DNA from: Vitis vinifera
Lineage: Eukaryota > Streptophyta > Magnoliopsida > Vitales > Vitaceae
Assembly (NCBI RefSeq): GCF_030704535.1
Contig: NC_081819.1
Location: 22,726,001-22,790,000, forward strand
DNA length: 64,000 nucleotides
Direction of reading: 5' to 3'
How positions within the stretch are numbered: the first letter of the stretch is position 1; the number at the start of each line of letters is the position of its first letter. The translations under genes were made by a program, and so were the position numbers. Of the stretch, positions 1-11,110 are shown in pieces. A model generated the notes under the pieces. It saw nothing but the letters and a program-made list of their open reading frames with translations. It ran no database searches and was not told where the DNA came from.

Positions 1-86
1 CGTGCTTTGAGGAAAGAGAATGGGCCTAGGGTGCAAATGAACTGGCCACTGAACCACAGTATTAAACACGCAACTGCAGGTGATCA

Positions 87-250
87 ACTTGTTGGCTGAG
101 ATAAACCATTGATGTCAAAAGAGGAATTTCCATTGGAGTTCACGTCCCTCAATATCCCCTTCGAGCTCAGATTATTGAATATTGGGACCCGCCTTGAGAT
201 GATGGACCTCCAGTGGTAAGATAGGAATTTCCCAGCATAGAAATCACCTG
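87..250 (-). pseudogene. NOT2/VIP2-like gene fragment (CCR4-NOT subunit 2)
   Basis: This minus-strand fragment resembles a short internal stretch of plant NOT2/VIP2, a scaffold subunit of the CCR4-NOT deadenylase complex. Two matching blocks lie in different frames. One reads QVISMLGNSY (about 221-250). The other begins NNLSSKGILRDVNSN and ends in a QPTS-like block (about 87-182). The family has very similar runs (MLGNSY, then NNLSSMG..DVNSN..FDIN). A frameshift separates the blocks and nothing convincing extends to either side, so this is a broken fragment and not a gene. It is one of several host-gene scraps on the same strand in the first 9 kb. The identification comes from remembered family sequence, not a search. 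Confidence 0.55.
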
Positions 251-561
251 TAGAAGTGCTCATCATAGAGGATCCTCCACCAAAGTTGATGCTCCACCCC
301 ATGTCGCCTCCACCAACAATATGGCTTTTTGATTTCAGCTCTCAATGAAGCTTAGCACGTGCTTCACGTTGCAAGTAGGAGTGAAAGCACCGAGAACACA
401 GAAAATGATGACCTTCTTACCTGCAGCCAGGGAGTGTACTGAAGCCTGCTAGCGTATCAGACGCACCAAAACCACGACAGTCAATAGCTTAGACAATCTG
501 AATTTCAGCCAGCATCACCTTATCTCTCGGCTGAATTAGTTGTCCCATGTAACTTTCCTCA
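251..561. other. Unassigned flank left of the hAT element
   Basis: I see no gene here. It is the left half of the sequence into which the hAT transposon inserted; its continuation resumes at 7110. Confidence 0.4.
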
Positions 562-569
562 GTTTCGCT
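562..569. repeat. hAT target-site duplication, left copy
   Basis: The octamer GTTTCGCT is repeated exactly at 7102-7109. Eight base pairs is the characteristic hAT duplication length, and this fixes the element borders. Confidence 0.9.
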
Positions 570-579
570 CATGGTTCAA

Positions 580-660
580 AGTCGCGGTATCGGTCACTGA
601 CTCGGAGGGTCCCGAGGCGTATCGGTCTCGGTGTATCGGCCTGGTATCGGGTGATACGTA
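580..660. repeat. GC-rich left subterminal repeats of the hAT element
   Basis: TATCGG occurs several times within about 80 bp, with GACTCGG and GGTCCCGAGG-like words, in otherwise AT-rich DNA. hAT transposases of other families bind repeated subterminal motifs, so this is the likely binding zone (inference). Confidence 0.6.
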
Positions 661-897
661 AAATAAGCTAATTAGAAAATTCAAAAAAATATAAAAATAT
701 TATGTAAATCATCAGAAAAATATATACAATTAAATAAGCTAAAAAAATTAAAAAAATAAAATTGTCTCACATTTAACATTATTTAAATAGTTATAAAAGT
801 ATCTACTCAAAGTTATTTATGATAATGCTAATAAAAAGAAAGTTATTTTATTTCAAATATAATAACATTTTTACTAACAACACATACAATACAACAA

Positions 898-3800
898 TCA
901 ATTCCATGTTGAATGACGAGGGGGTTCAAAATCATCATCATAATCAGTCTTACGACGAGCATACAAATTGGGGTGGCAATTCCCGTAGTAAGGATATGAT
1001 TGAAAGAGTGGTTCATAACTCAAATATGGTGGGTGAGATGATTCGCTTGATGATCCATAATTAGGAAAATATGGTTTCGAAGGCTGTTCGGGATCAACAC
1101 CAGCTTGATAGTATCCAAAACCTCGATAAGCAATGCTACTGCTACTAGAAGATTGATCATATCCATATGAGTCACTAGCTCGTGTTCCAGTATTTGAATA
1201 TCCCTCTGGATGCATCATTGGAAATTGATTAAAATCATTTCTACTAAAAGTACTGGAAGAGCTATCACGGTCTCTAAAGTTTTGATATGATCTATCATCT
1301 ACCCCTCTGAAATATGGCCTTGATCCTATACCCAAATTTTGTAAGTGCTCATCAATACGGTGATGATTTGATCTATGATAATCATGCCCACTAGAATAAT
1401 CATCATCGCTGGGAAATGTAGTTAGTCTTTCCAAATGCTTTCGTTGTTCCCATATCCCTGGTCGATATCCATGATCTGTATCTTGTGTGGCATAGTAATT
1501 TTCACCTCCTTGTGCCCATGACATGCCAGGATCTACTTGACTAACATAACCGCCCCCAGTGCTACCATCTCCCCCAATACCCTCACTAGTGCCACCAACT
1601 CCTCTATTGCCCCCACTAGTGCCACCACCCCGCCTACTGCCCCTATTATCACCATCATCACTACTAGAACTTGAAGAAATTGTTCTAGAAGCCTTACCTT
1701 TATGACGGGAATCAACATCTCTTTCTCTACCTTCTTCATTAGTGGGAAGACCTTTATCCAACCAATCCAAATTATCAGATGATAAAATAGGCTTCTCTCC
1801 TTCTCGTATCCACTCATCTAATATATCATCATCATTAAAGATATGATTCAGATCAATTGGATTGTATAAATCTTCATTGCTTCGCTCTTGCATCAAATTC
1901 TTAACTCGAAGTCGCATATTGTAGTGCACATAAACTAACTTATGCAACTTTTTCATTGCCAAACGGTTGCGCAACTTTGTGTGAATCAATGACCATGTGC
2001 TCCAATTTCTTTCACAACCTGATGAAGAACAAGTTTGGCTTAAAATTTTAACAGCAATCTTTTGTAGATGTGGACCTTCGTCGCCATAGTTGTTCCACCA
2101 TTCAGCTATAATAAAGAAAATGCATACTTATTAATCACTATGATATATTTAACAAAAAATGATGATAACTTCTTATTTGTAATAGACATAAATGTATTAA
2201 GTACCTGGAAGAGATTGATTTATTGCTTTCTTTGTGAGTGCACTTCCAAATTCTCCTTGGCCGTCAACAAATAATTTCACCTACATCATTAACAATTTTT
2301 TTTTTTGTTAATGCACATTACATATACAAAATGCATTATATAAAGGTCACAAACTATTATTATACCTCATTAATAGCTTTTGCTTGTCTATCCAAATCTG
2401 GCTCTAATCTCTTGATAACCTCCTTTAATCCAACTTTAATTTCCGGATGGTTGGAGAAATGCTTTGAATATTGGAACATTGGATTTAAAAAATATGCTGC
2501 CATAAGTTAAATAATGATCAGTTTATAATAATTTGTACTTAAAAAAATTAATAAAAAATATATAAAGAGTTTTTTTATTACCTGCAGCATGCAAATGTCT
2601 GTGCAATTGACATTCCCACCTTCTATCAATGACTTCCCAATACTTTTCCCATTGCTTGACCGATGCCTTGATAGCCAATTTAGCTCTATCCATTGCTTCA
2701 TAAATGATTGATAGTGTGGGCTTTTTATCTTGATCAACCAATTTCAATACTTTGACGAGAGGTTCCATGATGGTTTGAACTTCTTCGGCCTTCTTCCAAA
2801 ATCGATCAGTTAAGATAAGGTTGGATACCTTATCTCTTACACTTTTTCTGCTCCTATCTTTATTGAATTCACGCCACTCATTTGTTGTGCACATTCTCTT
2901 CAAATCAGCCTCATAACGTATAAGACTCTCAAGTGAAATGAATTCAGTGGCAAAACGGGTTATTCCTGGCCTTAACAGATCTCTATCCTTGGTGAACACT
3001 TTCATCAAATTCACCACTTTCAAGCTATTATAAATAAATCCTGTGATCATCTTAGCTTGATCTAATGTCTCCTTAATCTGCTTCATGCTTCCAATATCTT
3101 CAAGCATTAAATCAATACAGTGGGCTGCACAAGGAGACCAAAACAAATGCTTTCGCTTCTCCATCAACAACATGCCGGCTGCTTTAAAACTTGCCTCATT
3201 ATCAGTGACTACTTGAACAACATTTTCCTCCCCAACCTCCTCTACAACTTTATCCATAAGGGAAAAGATGTAGTCTGCTGTCTTAGGTATGTTGGTAGTG
3301 TCAACTGAAGAATGGTATATCATACTTCTATCACAATAAATCATGAAATTGATGATAGGCTTTCTAGTTCTAGAACTCCAACCATCACACATGATTGTGC
3401 ACCCATATATAGACCATTTAGCCTTCAATGTTGTTATGTATACCTCAAGTTCTTGCACCTCCTCTTCTAAATATGTATTTCCAATTTGGTATCCCGTGGG
3501 ACCCTTGATGCCTGGACCTGCTTCTGCTATGGTATCAATCATTGATTGATAGTAAGGCCCACTGTCAGCTGCATTAAAGGGTATTGCATTAAAGAGAAAG
3601 AATTTAGAAATAGTTTTACCCACTTTCTTCACGCCTTCAGTAGAAAACAAGCTTTTTATTGATTTCTGCTTTGATGGGAACATGTAGGGATCAATTCCTT
3701 TTGGAGGTATGCTAGCTCCTTCTCTTACACTGAAGCTACGTGTCAGTCCGCGCTTAATCCTAGCATTAGAAGGTTGTGAGGAACTACCACCCTGCTGATG

Positions 3801-4205
3801 CTCTTGTCCACCTTCTTCAAAAATTCGACGACTTTCTTTCATTGCTTGTTTCATTTGTCTTCTTTCAAAATCAGCCATAGCAACTTCCTCAATTTCATCA
3901 TCAGAATCACCCTCATCAATTTCATAGAAATTATCTCTATTTAAGGAATTCAAAAGTCGTTCTTTTTTTTTCTTTAACTGTGCTTTTTCTTTTGAAGTAT
4001 TAGACATATGTTGTCTAACACTATGTGACACTTCTACCGGTACACGTGGACATCCTTCCACTTGTCCAGATATATATGCGATGTGTTGCTTTAATCTTGT
4101 TATACCGCCATGTATAACTTTCCCACAATATTTACACTTTGTGGTTCTTCTACTACCACCAACAGGTTCTGCATGCTCCCAACCAATATCATGTTTTGAA
4201 GCCAT
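898..4205 (-). CDS. hAT transposase, BED zinc finger / DUF659 / dimerisation, 4 exons
   Basis: The transposase for cut-and-paste movement of the surrounding element. Proposed coding exons: complement(4205-2582, 2496-2366, 2280-2205, 2105-898). All three introns have GT-AG ends, the phases join without a stop, and the total is 1,013 codons including TGA. The protein opens with a BED-type zinc finger (C24, C27, H41). A DUF659 core follows, with CDGW (D274), VVTDNEASFKAAG (D335) and CAAHCIDLMLEDIG. The hAT dimerisation block is about residues 612-690 and includes SSSGCERNWS, where E642 would complete the DDE triad by family analogy. The last 300 or so residues are rich in Ser, Gly, Asp and Tyr. 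Exon borders were read by eye; a cDNA could change them slightly. Confidence 0.85.
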
Positions 4206-4670
4206 TTTGAAATTTTAACCTAACCATGTATAAAAGGAAAACAATTTACTTTTCAAATTGAATATATATAAACACATTTATATAAAAATTATAATATTCA
4301 ATTTTCCACTCACTTATATGTTTCATATTGTTGCCATATAAAAATAAATTGTACTAAAAAAGCAATAAACATGATCTCACCTAAGTTCATCATCTTTTGT
4401 TTTCCACTTATTTATATGTTTTTTAAATTAAAATCAATGTAATTGACCATGTAAATGCATACCCTTCATTCCGTATTATTAAATCATTTATGATTATTTG
4501 AAGAAAAAAATTTCAATAATGATTAATTTTGTATAGTAATTTAATTTTGCGATATAGTATTAATGTAATTGAGTAATAGGGAAATTTTTTGTCACTAATA
4601 TAATCTAAATTTATTTATACTAATAGAAAATTGAGTGATATTTTTAAAGTATTCAAGACAATTTCTTGTA
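4206..4670. promoter_or_regulatory. AT-rich 5' flank of the hAT transposase
   Basis: No ORF is present. This AT-rich stretch lies directly upstream of the transposase start on the minus strand and probably holds its leader and part of its promoter. No specific element could be named. Confidence 0.3.
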
Positions 4671-4679
4671 CATTATATT

Positions 4680-6310
4680 TTTAAAAATTTTAAAATTCAT
4701 GAAACAATTTAAAATTATTAATTATGTCTTATTTAGTTTATAAGACATATAGGAATAATATTTGAAAATAAATAATATATTATATATAGCAACAATATTA
4801 AACCATATATAGAGAGTATATATATTAATTTGAAAAGGAATAACATATTATATATATGATATTATAATAAAATCATAGGTTTATTTTATTTTATTTTATT
4901 TTTATAAAAAAAATATTATTTTAGCATATGTTAGAAACATAAAAATATTAACATCTTTATCATTTTTTGGGTTAAAAATTAATAATAAATATTTAAACTA
5001 ATAATTTTTCATAATATTTTATTTAAATTGAATAATTAATAAAGTTTAACTTTTTAAAAATGAGTCAAAATTTTCATTCCATGTACTCATTTAGAATTGA
5101 ATTATCAACATAATATTATAAAAAAATTATTTTATATGTAATTAATTAGATTGGTTTTTTAATTTCAAAATTATTTTTAAAAATTAAAAAATTCATGAAA
5201 TAATTTAAAACTATTAATTATATCTTATTTAGTATTTGAAAAGAAATAATAGATTATATATAGCAACATATTAAACCATATATAAAGATTATATATATTA
5301 ATTTGAAAAGGAATAACATATTATATATATGATATTAAATAAAATTATAGGTTAATTTTATTTTATTTTTATATAAAAAAAATACTATTTTAGCATATGT
5401 TAGAAACATAAAAATATTAACATCTTTATCATTTTTTGGGTTAAAAATTAATAATAAATATTTAAACTAATAATTTTTCATAATATTTTATTTAAATTGA
5501 ATAATTAATAAAGTTTAACTTTTTAAAAATGAGCAAATTTTCATTCCATGTACTCATTTAGAATTGAATTATCAACATAATATTATAAAATATTTTATTT
5601 TATATGTAATTAATTAGATTGGTTTTTAAATTTCAAAATTATTTTTAAAAATTAAAAAATTAATGAAATAATTTAAAATTATTAATTATATCTTATTTAG
5701 TATTTGAAAAGAAATAATAGATTATATATAGCAACATATTAAACCATATATAAAGATTATATATATTAATTTGAAAAGGAATAACATATTATATATATGA
5801 TATTAAATAAAATTATAGGTTAATTTTATTTTATTTTTATAAAAAAAAAATACTATTTTAGCATATGTTAGAAACATAAAAATATTAACATCTTTATCAT
5901 TTTTTGGGTTAAAAATTAATAATAAATATTTAAACTAATAATTTTTCATAATATTTTATTTAAATTGAATAATTAATAAAGTTTAACTTTTTAAAAATGA
6001 GCAAAATTTTCATTCCATGTACTCATTTAGAATTGAATTATCAACATAATATTATAAAAAAAATTTATTTTATATGTAATTAATTAGATTGGTTTTTAAA
6101 TTTCAAAATTATTTTTAAAAATTAAAAAATTCATGAAATAATTTAAAATTATTAATTATATCTTATTTAGTTTATAAGATATATGGCAACAATATTTGAA
6201 AATGAATAACAAATTATATATAGCAACAATATTCAATTATATATAAAGATTACATATATTAAATTGAAAAGGAATAATATATCATATAAATTAGGAACAA
6301 TATTTAAGAT
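4680..6310. repeat. Tandem array, about 468-bp units, inside the hAT element
   Basis: A landmark beginning CATTTTTTGGGTTAAAAATT recurs at 4961, 5430 and 5898, giving periods of 469 and 468 bp. A partial fourth unit starts near 6127. The second and third units are nearly identical. The first and the partial last share a longer TTTATAAGA-type segment that the middle units lack. The array separates the transposase gene from the right terminus. Confidence 0.85.
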
Positions 6311-6399
6311 TTGCAAGACTAAATCCTATTAAATCAAGTAATAAAATTCTAACCTATTCTATGATTGAATTAAATTATTCAATATAGACTTATATGAAT

Positions 6400-6945
6400 T
6401 TGTTACCTAGGTCAAACGACTCAAACCTCCTCCTGCCCAGGCTGCCCTAACCCCCTCTGTTTCTTTTTCTTCCCCAGCAACACCACGCCTCTATCTTCTT
6501 CTTCTTCCCCAAAACAGCAACAGCCCTAAGCCCTTACACAGCAACACCACGAAGGCCCTCTTCTTCTTCTTCCCCAACTCAGTAGTCAGCAACACCACGA
6601 AGATGCTGATGCTCTGATGCACTGATGCAGCCCTCTGTCTTCTTCCCCAAACCACGAAGACGCAGCCTCTCGTGGCACGATCTGCTACCTTCCACCAAGC
6701 ACCGCACCAAAGATGAGGATTGTAGACTCCAGCAATGGTGGATTTCTTCAACCGAGCCTCTTTTTAAAGGCTTTTGAAAAATTGAAAGGGTCACGGACTC
6801 ACAGGTTTGTCAAATCTTCACGGGTTTTTTTTTTTATTTTCATAGGTTTCGTAGGTTTTCTTTTGCAGAGGAATCTCTGATTTCTCTGAAAAATCAAGAT
6901 TTGTTGTGGGGCTTTTTGCAGAGAATCCATTGAATTTTTTCCCCG
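6400..6945. other. Unique right-hand segment of the hAT element
   Basis: It is less AT-rich than its surroundings, with CTTCTTCTTCCCC-type pyrimidine tracts on the plus strand (purine-rich on the transposase strand). It may be the distal promoter or an untranslated leader exon of the transposase. The short open frames here have no recognisable domain. Confidence 0.3.
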
Positions 6946-6947
6946 AG

Positions 6948-7092
6948 TTGCCCGAGTTAACTCGGAATATCGGTCGACTCGCCCGAGTCCAACCTATTCA
7001 GGCCGAGTCTAGGTATCTGGTATCGGACTCGTCGCGGTCCACTTCGAGGCGGATACGACTCGGCCGAGTCGTCCCGGACTCGGCCGATTTTT
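6948..7092. repeat. GC-rich right subterminal repeats of the hAT element
   Basis: CCGAGTC / GACTCGG words occur repeatedly, including a perfect GACTCGGCCGAGTC palindrome, plus TATCGG copies shared with the left end. It reaches the terminus through GATTTTTTGAACGCTG. Confidence 0.65.
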
Positions 7093-7101
7093 TGAACGCT
7101 G

Positions 7102-7109
7102 GTTTCGCT
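7102..7109. repeat. hAT target-site duplication, right copy
   Basis: GTTTCGCT, identical to 562-569, immediately follows the right terminus. Confidence 0.9.
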
Positions 7110-8510
7110 CTTCATGGAACTTCTTGGTGGGCATAGGCTCATAAGGTTCCATCCTCTTTAAAGTTCCAGATTTTCCGGATCTCATAAGAGGACAACAATA
7201 ACCTCTTTCAGCAGAGGAACGCAACATTCAAACCCATAAGCTTTGCCCCATTAAGGTTCCTTGCCCAAGCAACGAACTCATGCAAGCAACTTCACAGAAA
7301 TGAGTTATTGTAAGGACCCACGCGACAGCAAGTACAAACGAACCACTCGCATATATTACCAAGTCTCCCCTGAAATTCTTCAACATCCTATGCACTTCGC
7401 ATTCGGAGCATACCCAGTGGAGTTGAACGAAGTGAGCTCACAGTTCCTCATCAAAACCAGGTTCAAAAGCCTCATTGTTAACGCGGAACCTCATTGTATA
7501 CCTTCAGCTTCTGGCGCTTTTCCAAACAGCCATGCGTGTTTACTTCGATCACGCTGATGCTTAGAAAGAGTCATCCCCTTGTAGACGTACTAAAAAAAAA
7601 CTCCATTGGTGCGCACTGTCAAATGCTTCGAGCATTGAGATATATGTATACAAATCCGACATGAGGAAAATACCGCCACCATCCATGCATATACTAGAAG
7701 CAAACAACAGCATCATCGGTGGTCATACATTGACACTTGGCTGTCGAATCTGAAGGAAAGTCTGAATATGAAGCATGTTTTCCCCAAATGAGCTTTTCAA
7801 GCTCCTCATACCGTGAAGAAGAATTTTTGGAAGGTGGTGAGGGAGTGTCCATGTGCATGAGACTAGGAGGACTGGTTGGCTGGGCGTGATGGATGGCTAT
7901 GCATGCGTCGTGGGTATAGGGATTGTGATGGATGGTGGTGAAGTCCAGTAGATAAGAATAATGAAGGGATGGCATGGGGGAGGCGCAGACTGCCGACAGT
8001 GAGTGCTATGACATAAGATAGGTTGACTGTGGAGACCAAAGCACTATGGTAAGCAAACTTACAGAGAGGGAAGTGGGTTTATGGGTATGGTTAGGTTTAG
8101 AGAGAGAAAATGGATATGAAGGTTGATGAGAGAAAACGAATATGTGAAGGTGGTGATGAAGGATAATGAGATGACAGTGGCTATATGTGGGGTCCCTTGT
8201 ACTTAGGAAAGGGATGAAATGAATCGAAGATGAGTTATATGGGGTGATGGGTATGGAGAATAGGTCCTGTGAAGGTAATGGAATGGTTTGGCTTGTTGCA
8301 GAGCTTGGTTATGGCCTTGAGGATTATCACCAGCTAACTTCAGGTCATCGACATCAGTTACAGGTTGAGAGGGAAAACAGTCAACTGACAATGGCTAATG
8401 GGTCCCCTCTGGTACCTGAAAATTCTCATTATCTAGAACATGAGTGGCAACCTTTGCAGGTCCTTCTTGAACTTCTTGCATTTCCAATACCTGAGCAGTT
8501 GCGTCTCCAC
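7110..8510. other. Mosaic region right of the hAT insertion, no gene recognised
   Basis: This continues the sequence interrupted by the hAT element. Short open frames exist on both strands (for example 7261-7557 plus and 7694-7975 minus), but none shows a domain I recognise. The part from about 7800 has GTGGGTATGG/GAGAGAGAAA-rich text like that at 38330-38960, so it may belong to the same element family. Confidence 0.35.
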
Positions 8511-8513
8511 AAC

Positions 8514-8663
8514 TCCCAAATGAGTGTCTCCATTTGTAGCAAGAACCTCAAAAACACCATTGTCAATAGTTAAGACGCTAACATCGCAGATTCCACCACC
8601 AAGGTAAAAAACAAGGATGTTCTTCTCACCACCCTTCTTGTCCAAACCGTATGCAATAGCTGC
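8514..8663 (-). pseudogene. HSP70/BiP ATPase-domain fragment
   Basis: Fifty codons on the minus strand match the HSP70 ATPase domain almost residue for residue: [19 protein letters not shown], then [27 protein letters not shown]. In the phosphate-binding DLGGGTFDVS motif the Asp is Tyr and TF is IC, so it could not be a working ATPase even if translated. Similarity ends abruptly at both sides. On its 5' side it abuts a fragment of importin alpha. The wording is closest to the HSP70/BiP group; the compartment cannot be told from 50 residues. Confidence 0.85.
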
Positions 8664-8737
8664 AGACGAGAACATAATCACCACTTTCTGTTCACTTTTG
8701 TAGCTGATGGAGAACATTAGACGCCACGCATTCATGC

Positions 8738-8932
8738 ATAGATAGCTTGACGAGTTCTTCCCACTGCACTAGCAAAGAAAACAAAGCTCCATGGCCAAAG
8801 ACAAAATCACTACATCTGGGGGGAATCACTACCAATATATCTTAGGGTCCACACGGCCTGCTCGCGAACATCATCACTTGGAGAACCAGGAAGTTTCGCA
8901 AACATCGAAACTGCCCCATGATCGATTGCCAT
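8738..8932 (-). pseudogene. Importin-alpha ARM-repeat fragment
   Basis: The minus strand reads IDHGAVSMFAKLPGSPSDD then VREQAVWTLRYIGSDSP, a close match to an armadillo repeat of importin alpha, the nuclear-import receptor (family: IDHGAVPIFVKLL, VREQAVWALGNVAGDSP). After a frameshift it continues with CSDFVFGHGAL and a KLSM block, which match the next repeat. The fragment has in-frame stops and no flanking repeats. It runs directly into the HSP70 fragment, so two unrelated coding pieces are fused head to tail on one strand. Confidence 0.8.
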
Positions 8933-8939
8933 TTTGAAA

Positions 8940-10193
8940 TGCATAATAGAAAACAGAAATCTTTGCTCGCATCTCGCTCCAAACAGTCTAAAACAAACTA
9001 ACCCCTTCCACTGAGGGTTCTTTGCCTCAAGTCACCTTCTTCATCTTTACACCCACATGGCGTACACGTGACTTTCCTCAATCCTGTTCATACTCTCTTC
9101 TTTTCTTTAGTAAGCTTATTCTTCAAACTTTTAGAGTCTTCTCAAAAACACCCAGTCCGGACAGTCAGACTTAAACAAAATACCCGCACTAAAAGAAATA
9201 GAAAACAGAGGATAGAGAATGAAGAAGGAAAATAGAGCAAGAATGGATGGATTAAGGAATTACTAAGCAACATCTCGTTTCATGAATGATGAACGAGTGG
9301 CTAGCTGGTGAGATGAGTTAAAAATCCACAATATAATCATCAGAACATCCAAACCAAACTCAATGAGGATCCAATCATTTTCAGAAGAAAAGAAAATCAA
9401 GCACAGGAGAGAGATGAAGCAGAGCATCAAACATGAATAAGCATATTCAATCAAAACAAACCCCGTGGCCCTTGACGTCCACGGCAAACAATAAACAGCA
9501 TTCAGAGATCAACAAAGGGTGAAGCAAAACATTAAGAAACAGGAACATACCAAGCTCAAAATGGCCTTACCTGGAAGTCCACAGCACGGCTTTCCTCTGC
9601 TTTTCTTTCAAAAATGACAGTGAATCCTTCCCCTCTCAATCTCTCCCCTCTCCAGAAAAACCACCTTCTCCCCTATGCAGCTGGCAGCCTCCCAAAATCA
9701 ACCAAACAAAAGCTTCCCCACCTCCTCTCTACTCTCTCTAAAAAAATCTCCATTTTCCTCCCTCACAGCCCCCTGTGAACAGCTTGCCCTCCAAGCTTTA
9801 CTTTCTGCCCCCCTCTCTGAAAAGCACCTTCCCCCCTCAGATACGCTCCTCCTCCAACAGAAAAAGGCACCTCTCTCTCTTGCAGCTCCCCCCTCTATTA
9901 CCCTAAAATCCCAACAAAAGCTCTCACCGTCCTCTCCTCCAAAAATCCTCTCTAACCAACCTCGCAAAAGCAACCTCCGACCCCTCACCCTCTCTGGCTG
10001 GCCTGCTACTCCTCAACAGAAACGTACCCCTCCTTCTGCAGCTCCCTTCCAGGTGTCAATCCTTGATTGCTCCTCCAACTCCACTATTGTGATTCTCTAG
10101 CAGCTAGTCAAAATGTGACACGTGGCTGTCCCCAGATGGTGACACCTGGCTAAAAGCAAGCTGCAGAAAATGAGCCCCAAATGGGGGTCTACA
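8940..10193. mobile_element. Right end of an element with terminus GGGGGTCTACA
   Basis: No gene. A CT-rich tract (about 9590-10030) leads to a terminus at 10193 ending GGGGGTCTACA, after which the sequence becomes AT-rich at once. The 36371-39988 element ends GGGGTCTACA and has a comparable pyrimidine-rich tail beginning ACCTGGA (about 39716), so both appear to belong to one LTR-like family. The matching left end of this copy is not visible; it probably lies before base 1. Confidence 0.45.
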
Positions 10194-10198
10194 ATATG

Positions 10199-11110
10199 TT
10201 ATAAAATTAATTAATTTTATTTACTAAATTTAATTTATAAATAATATATTAAATTTAATATAAGATAAATAATATTTATATATTGTTTTTTTTCTTTCAC
10301 TTTGGAATTAAAAAATAAAAAACTATTATCAATTTTATATGAAAATTGAGTTTAAAAAAATTGTTATTAATTTATTAAATAAAAAAAAAAAACAAAAACG
10401 TCAAAAACGATTTAGAAAAAAAACACTTTAAAAATCTATTTTTCTATTTCATATTATACTTATACAATAATACAATTATTAAAAATATATAATATAAAAT
10501 TAATTAATTTTATTTACTAAATTTAATTTATAAATAGCATACTAAATTTAATATAAGATAAATAATATTTATCTATTTTTTTCACTTTGAAATAAAAAAA
10601 ATAAAAAATTACTATCAATTTTATAATGAGTTTAAAAAACAAATATGTTATTAATTTATTAAATAATTATTTACAAAATAAATAATTTTATTTTGTTTAA
10701 TTTTTAAATTAATTTTATTATATAAATTTTAATATTAAAAATATTAATCTTTAAGTTAAAATTTTATAGTAAAATGAATAAAATATAAAAAAATAAGTTA
10801 AATAATTTTATAATATATATTTTTAATAATTGTATTATTGTATAAGTATAATATGGAATAGAAAAATGGATTTTTTAAGTTTTTTTTTAAAAATTGTTAA
10901 TGATGTTTTTTTTTTTTTACTTAATAAATTAATAACAATTTTTTTAAACTCAATTTTCACATAAAATTGATAATAGCTTTTTTTAATTCCAAAGTAAAAG
11001 AAAAAACAATATATAAATATTATTTATCTTATATTAAATTCATTATATTATTTATAAATTAAAATTAGTAAATAAATTTAATTAATTTTATAATATATAT
11101 TTATAATAAT
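10199..11110. repeat. Large AT-rich inverted repeat (foldback)
   Basis: The arm at about 10205-10480 reappears in reverse complement at about 10800-11110. Landmarks are TATAAGATAAATAATATT and the run around TTCACTTTGGAATTAAAAA, mirrored as TTTTTAATTCCAAAGTAAAAG. Parts recur again at 13000-13290. It looks like a non-autonomous foldback element; no coding capacity. Confidence 0.6.

Larger units (their letters stand above)
570..7101 (-). mobile_element. hAT superfamily DNA transposon, apparently complete
   Basis: The 6,532-bp element is flanked by the 8-bp duplication GTTTCGCT. It starts CATGGTTCAAA and its other end, read inward, starts CAGCGTTCAAA: 9 of 11 bases match, with the usual CA hAT terminus. 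Inside it, from left to right, are a GC-rich subterminal zone with TATCGG repeats, a four-exon transposase gene on the minus strand, a roughly 468-bp tandem array, a unique segment, and a second GC-rich zone with GACTCGG/CCGAGTC repeats. Ends, duplication and an open transposase frame together make it a candidate autonomous copy. It interrupts sequence carrying host-gene fragments. Confidence 0.88.

Noticed and set aside
6491-6794. Two overlapping short minus-strand frames upstream of the hAT transposase as extra genes
   Set aside because: They overlap in different frames and show no domain. This is more likely untranslated leader or promoter sequence of the element.
7261-7557. A 98-codon plus-strand open frame as a gene
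   Set aside because: No recognisable domain, no gene structure around it, and it lies in a mosaic of captured fragments. Its composition is not convincing on either strand.
9675-10100. A 141-codon Pro/Ser-rich open frame as a protein gene
   Set aside because: It follows a CT-rich tract of the element tail, which creates long open frames on both strands by composition.
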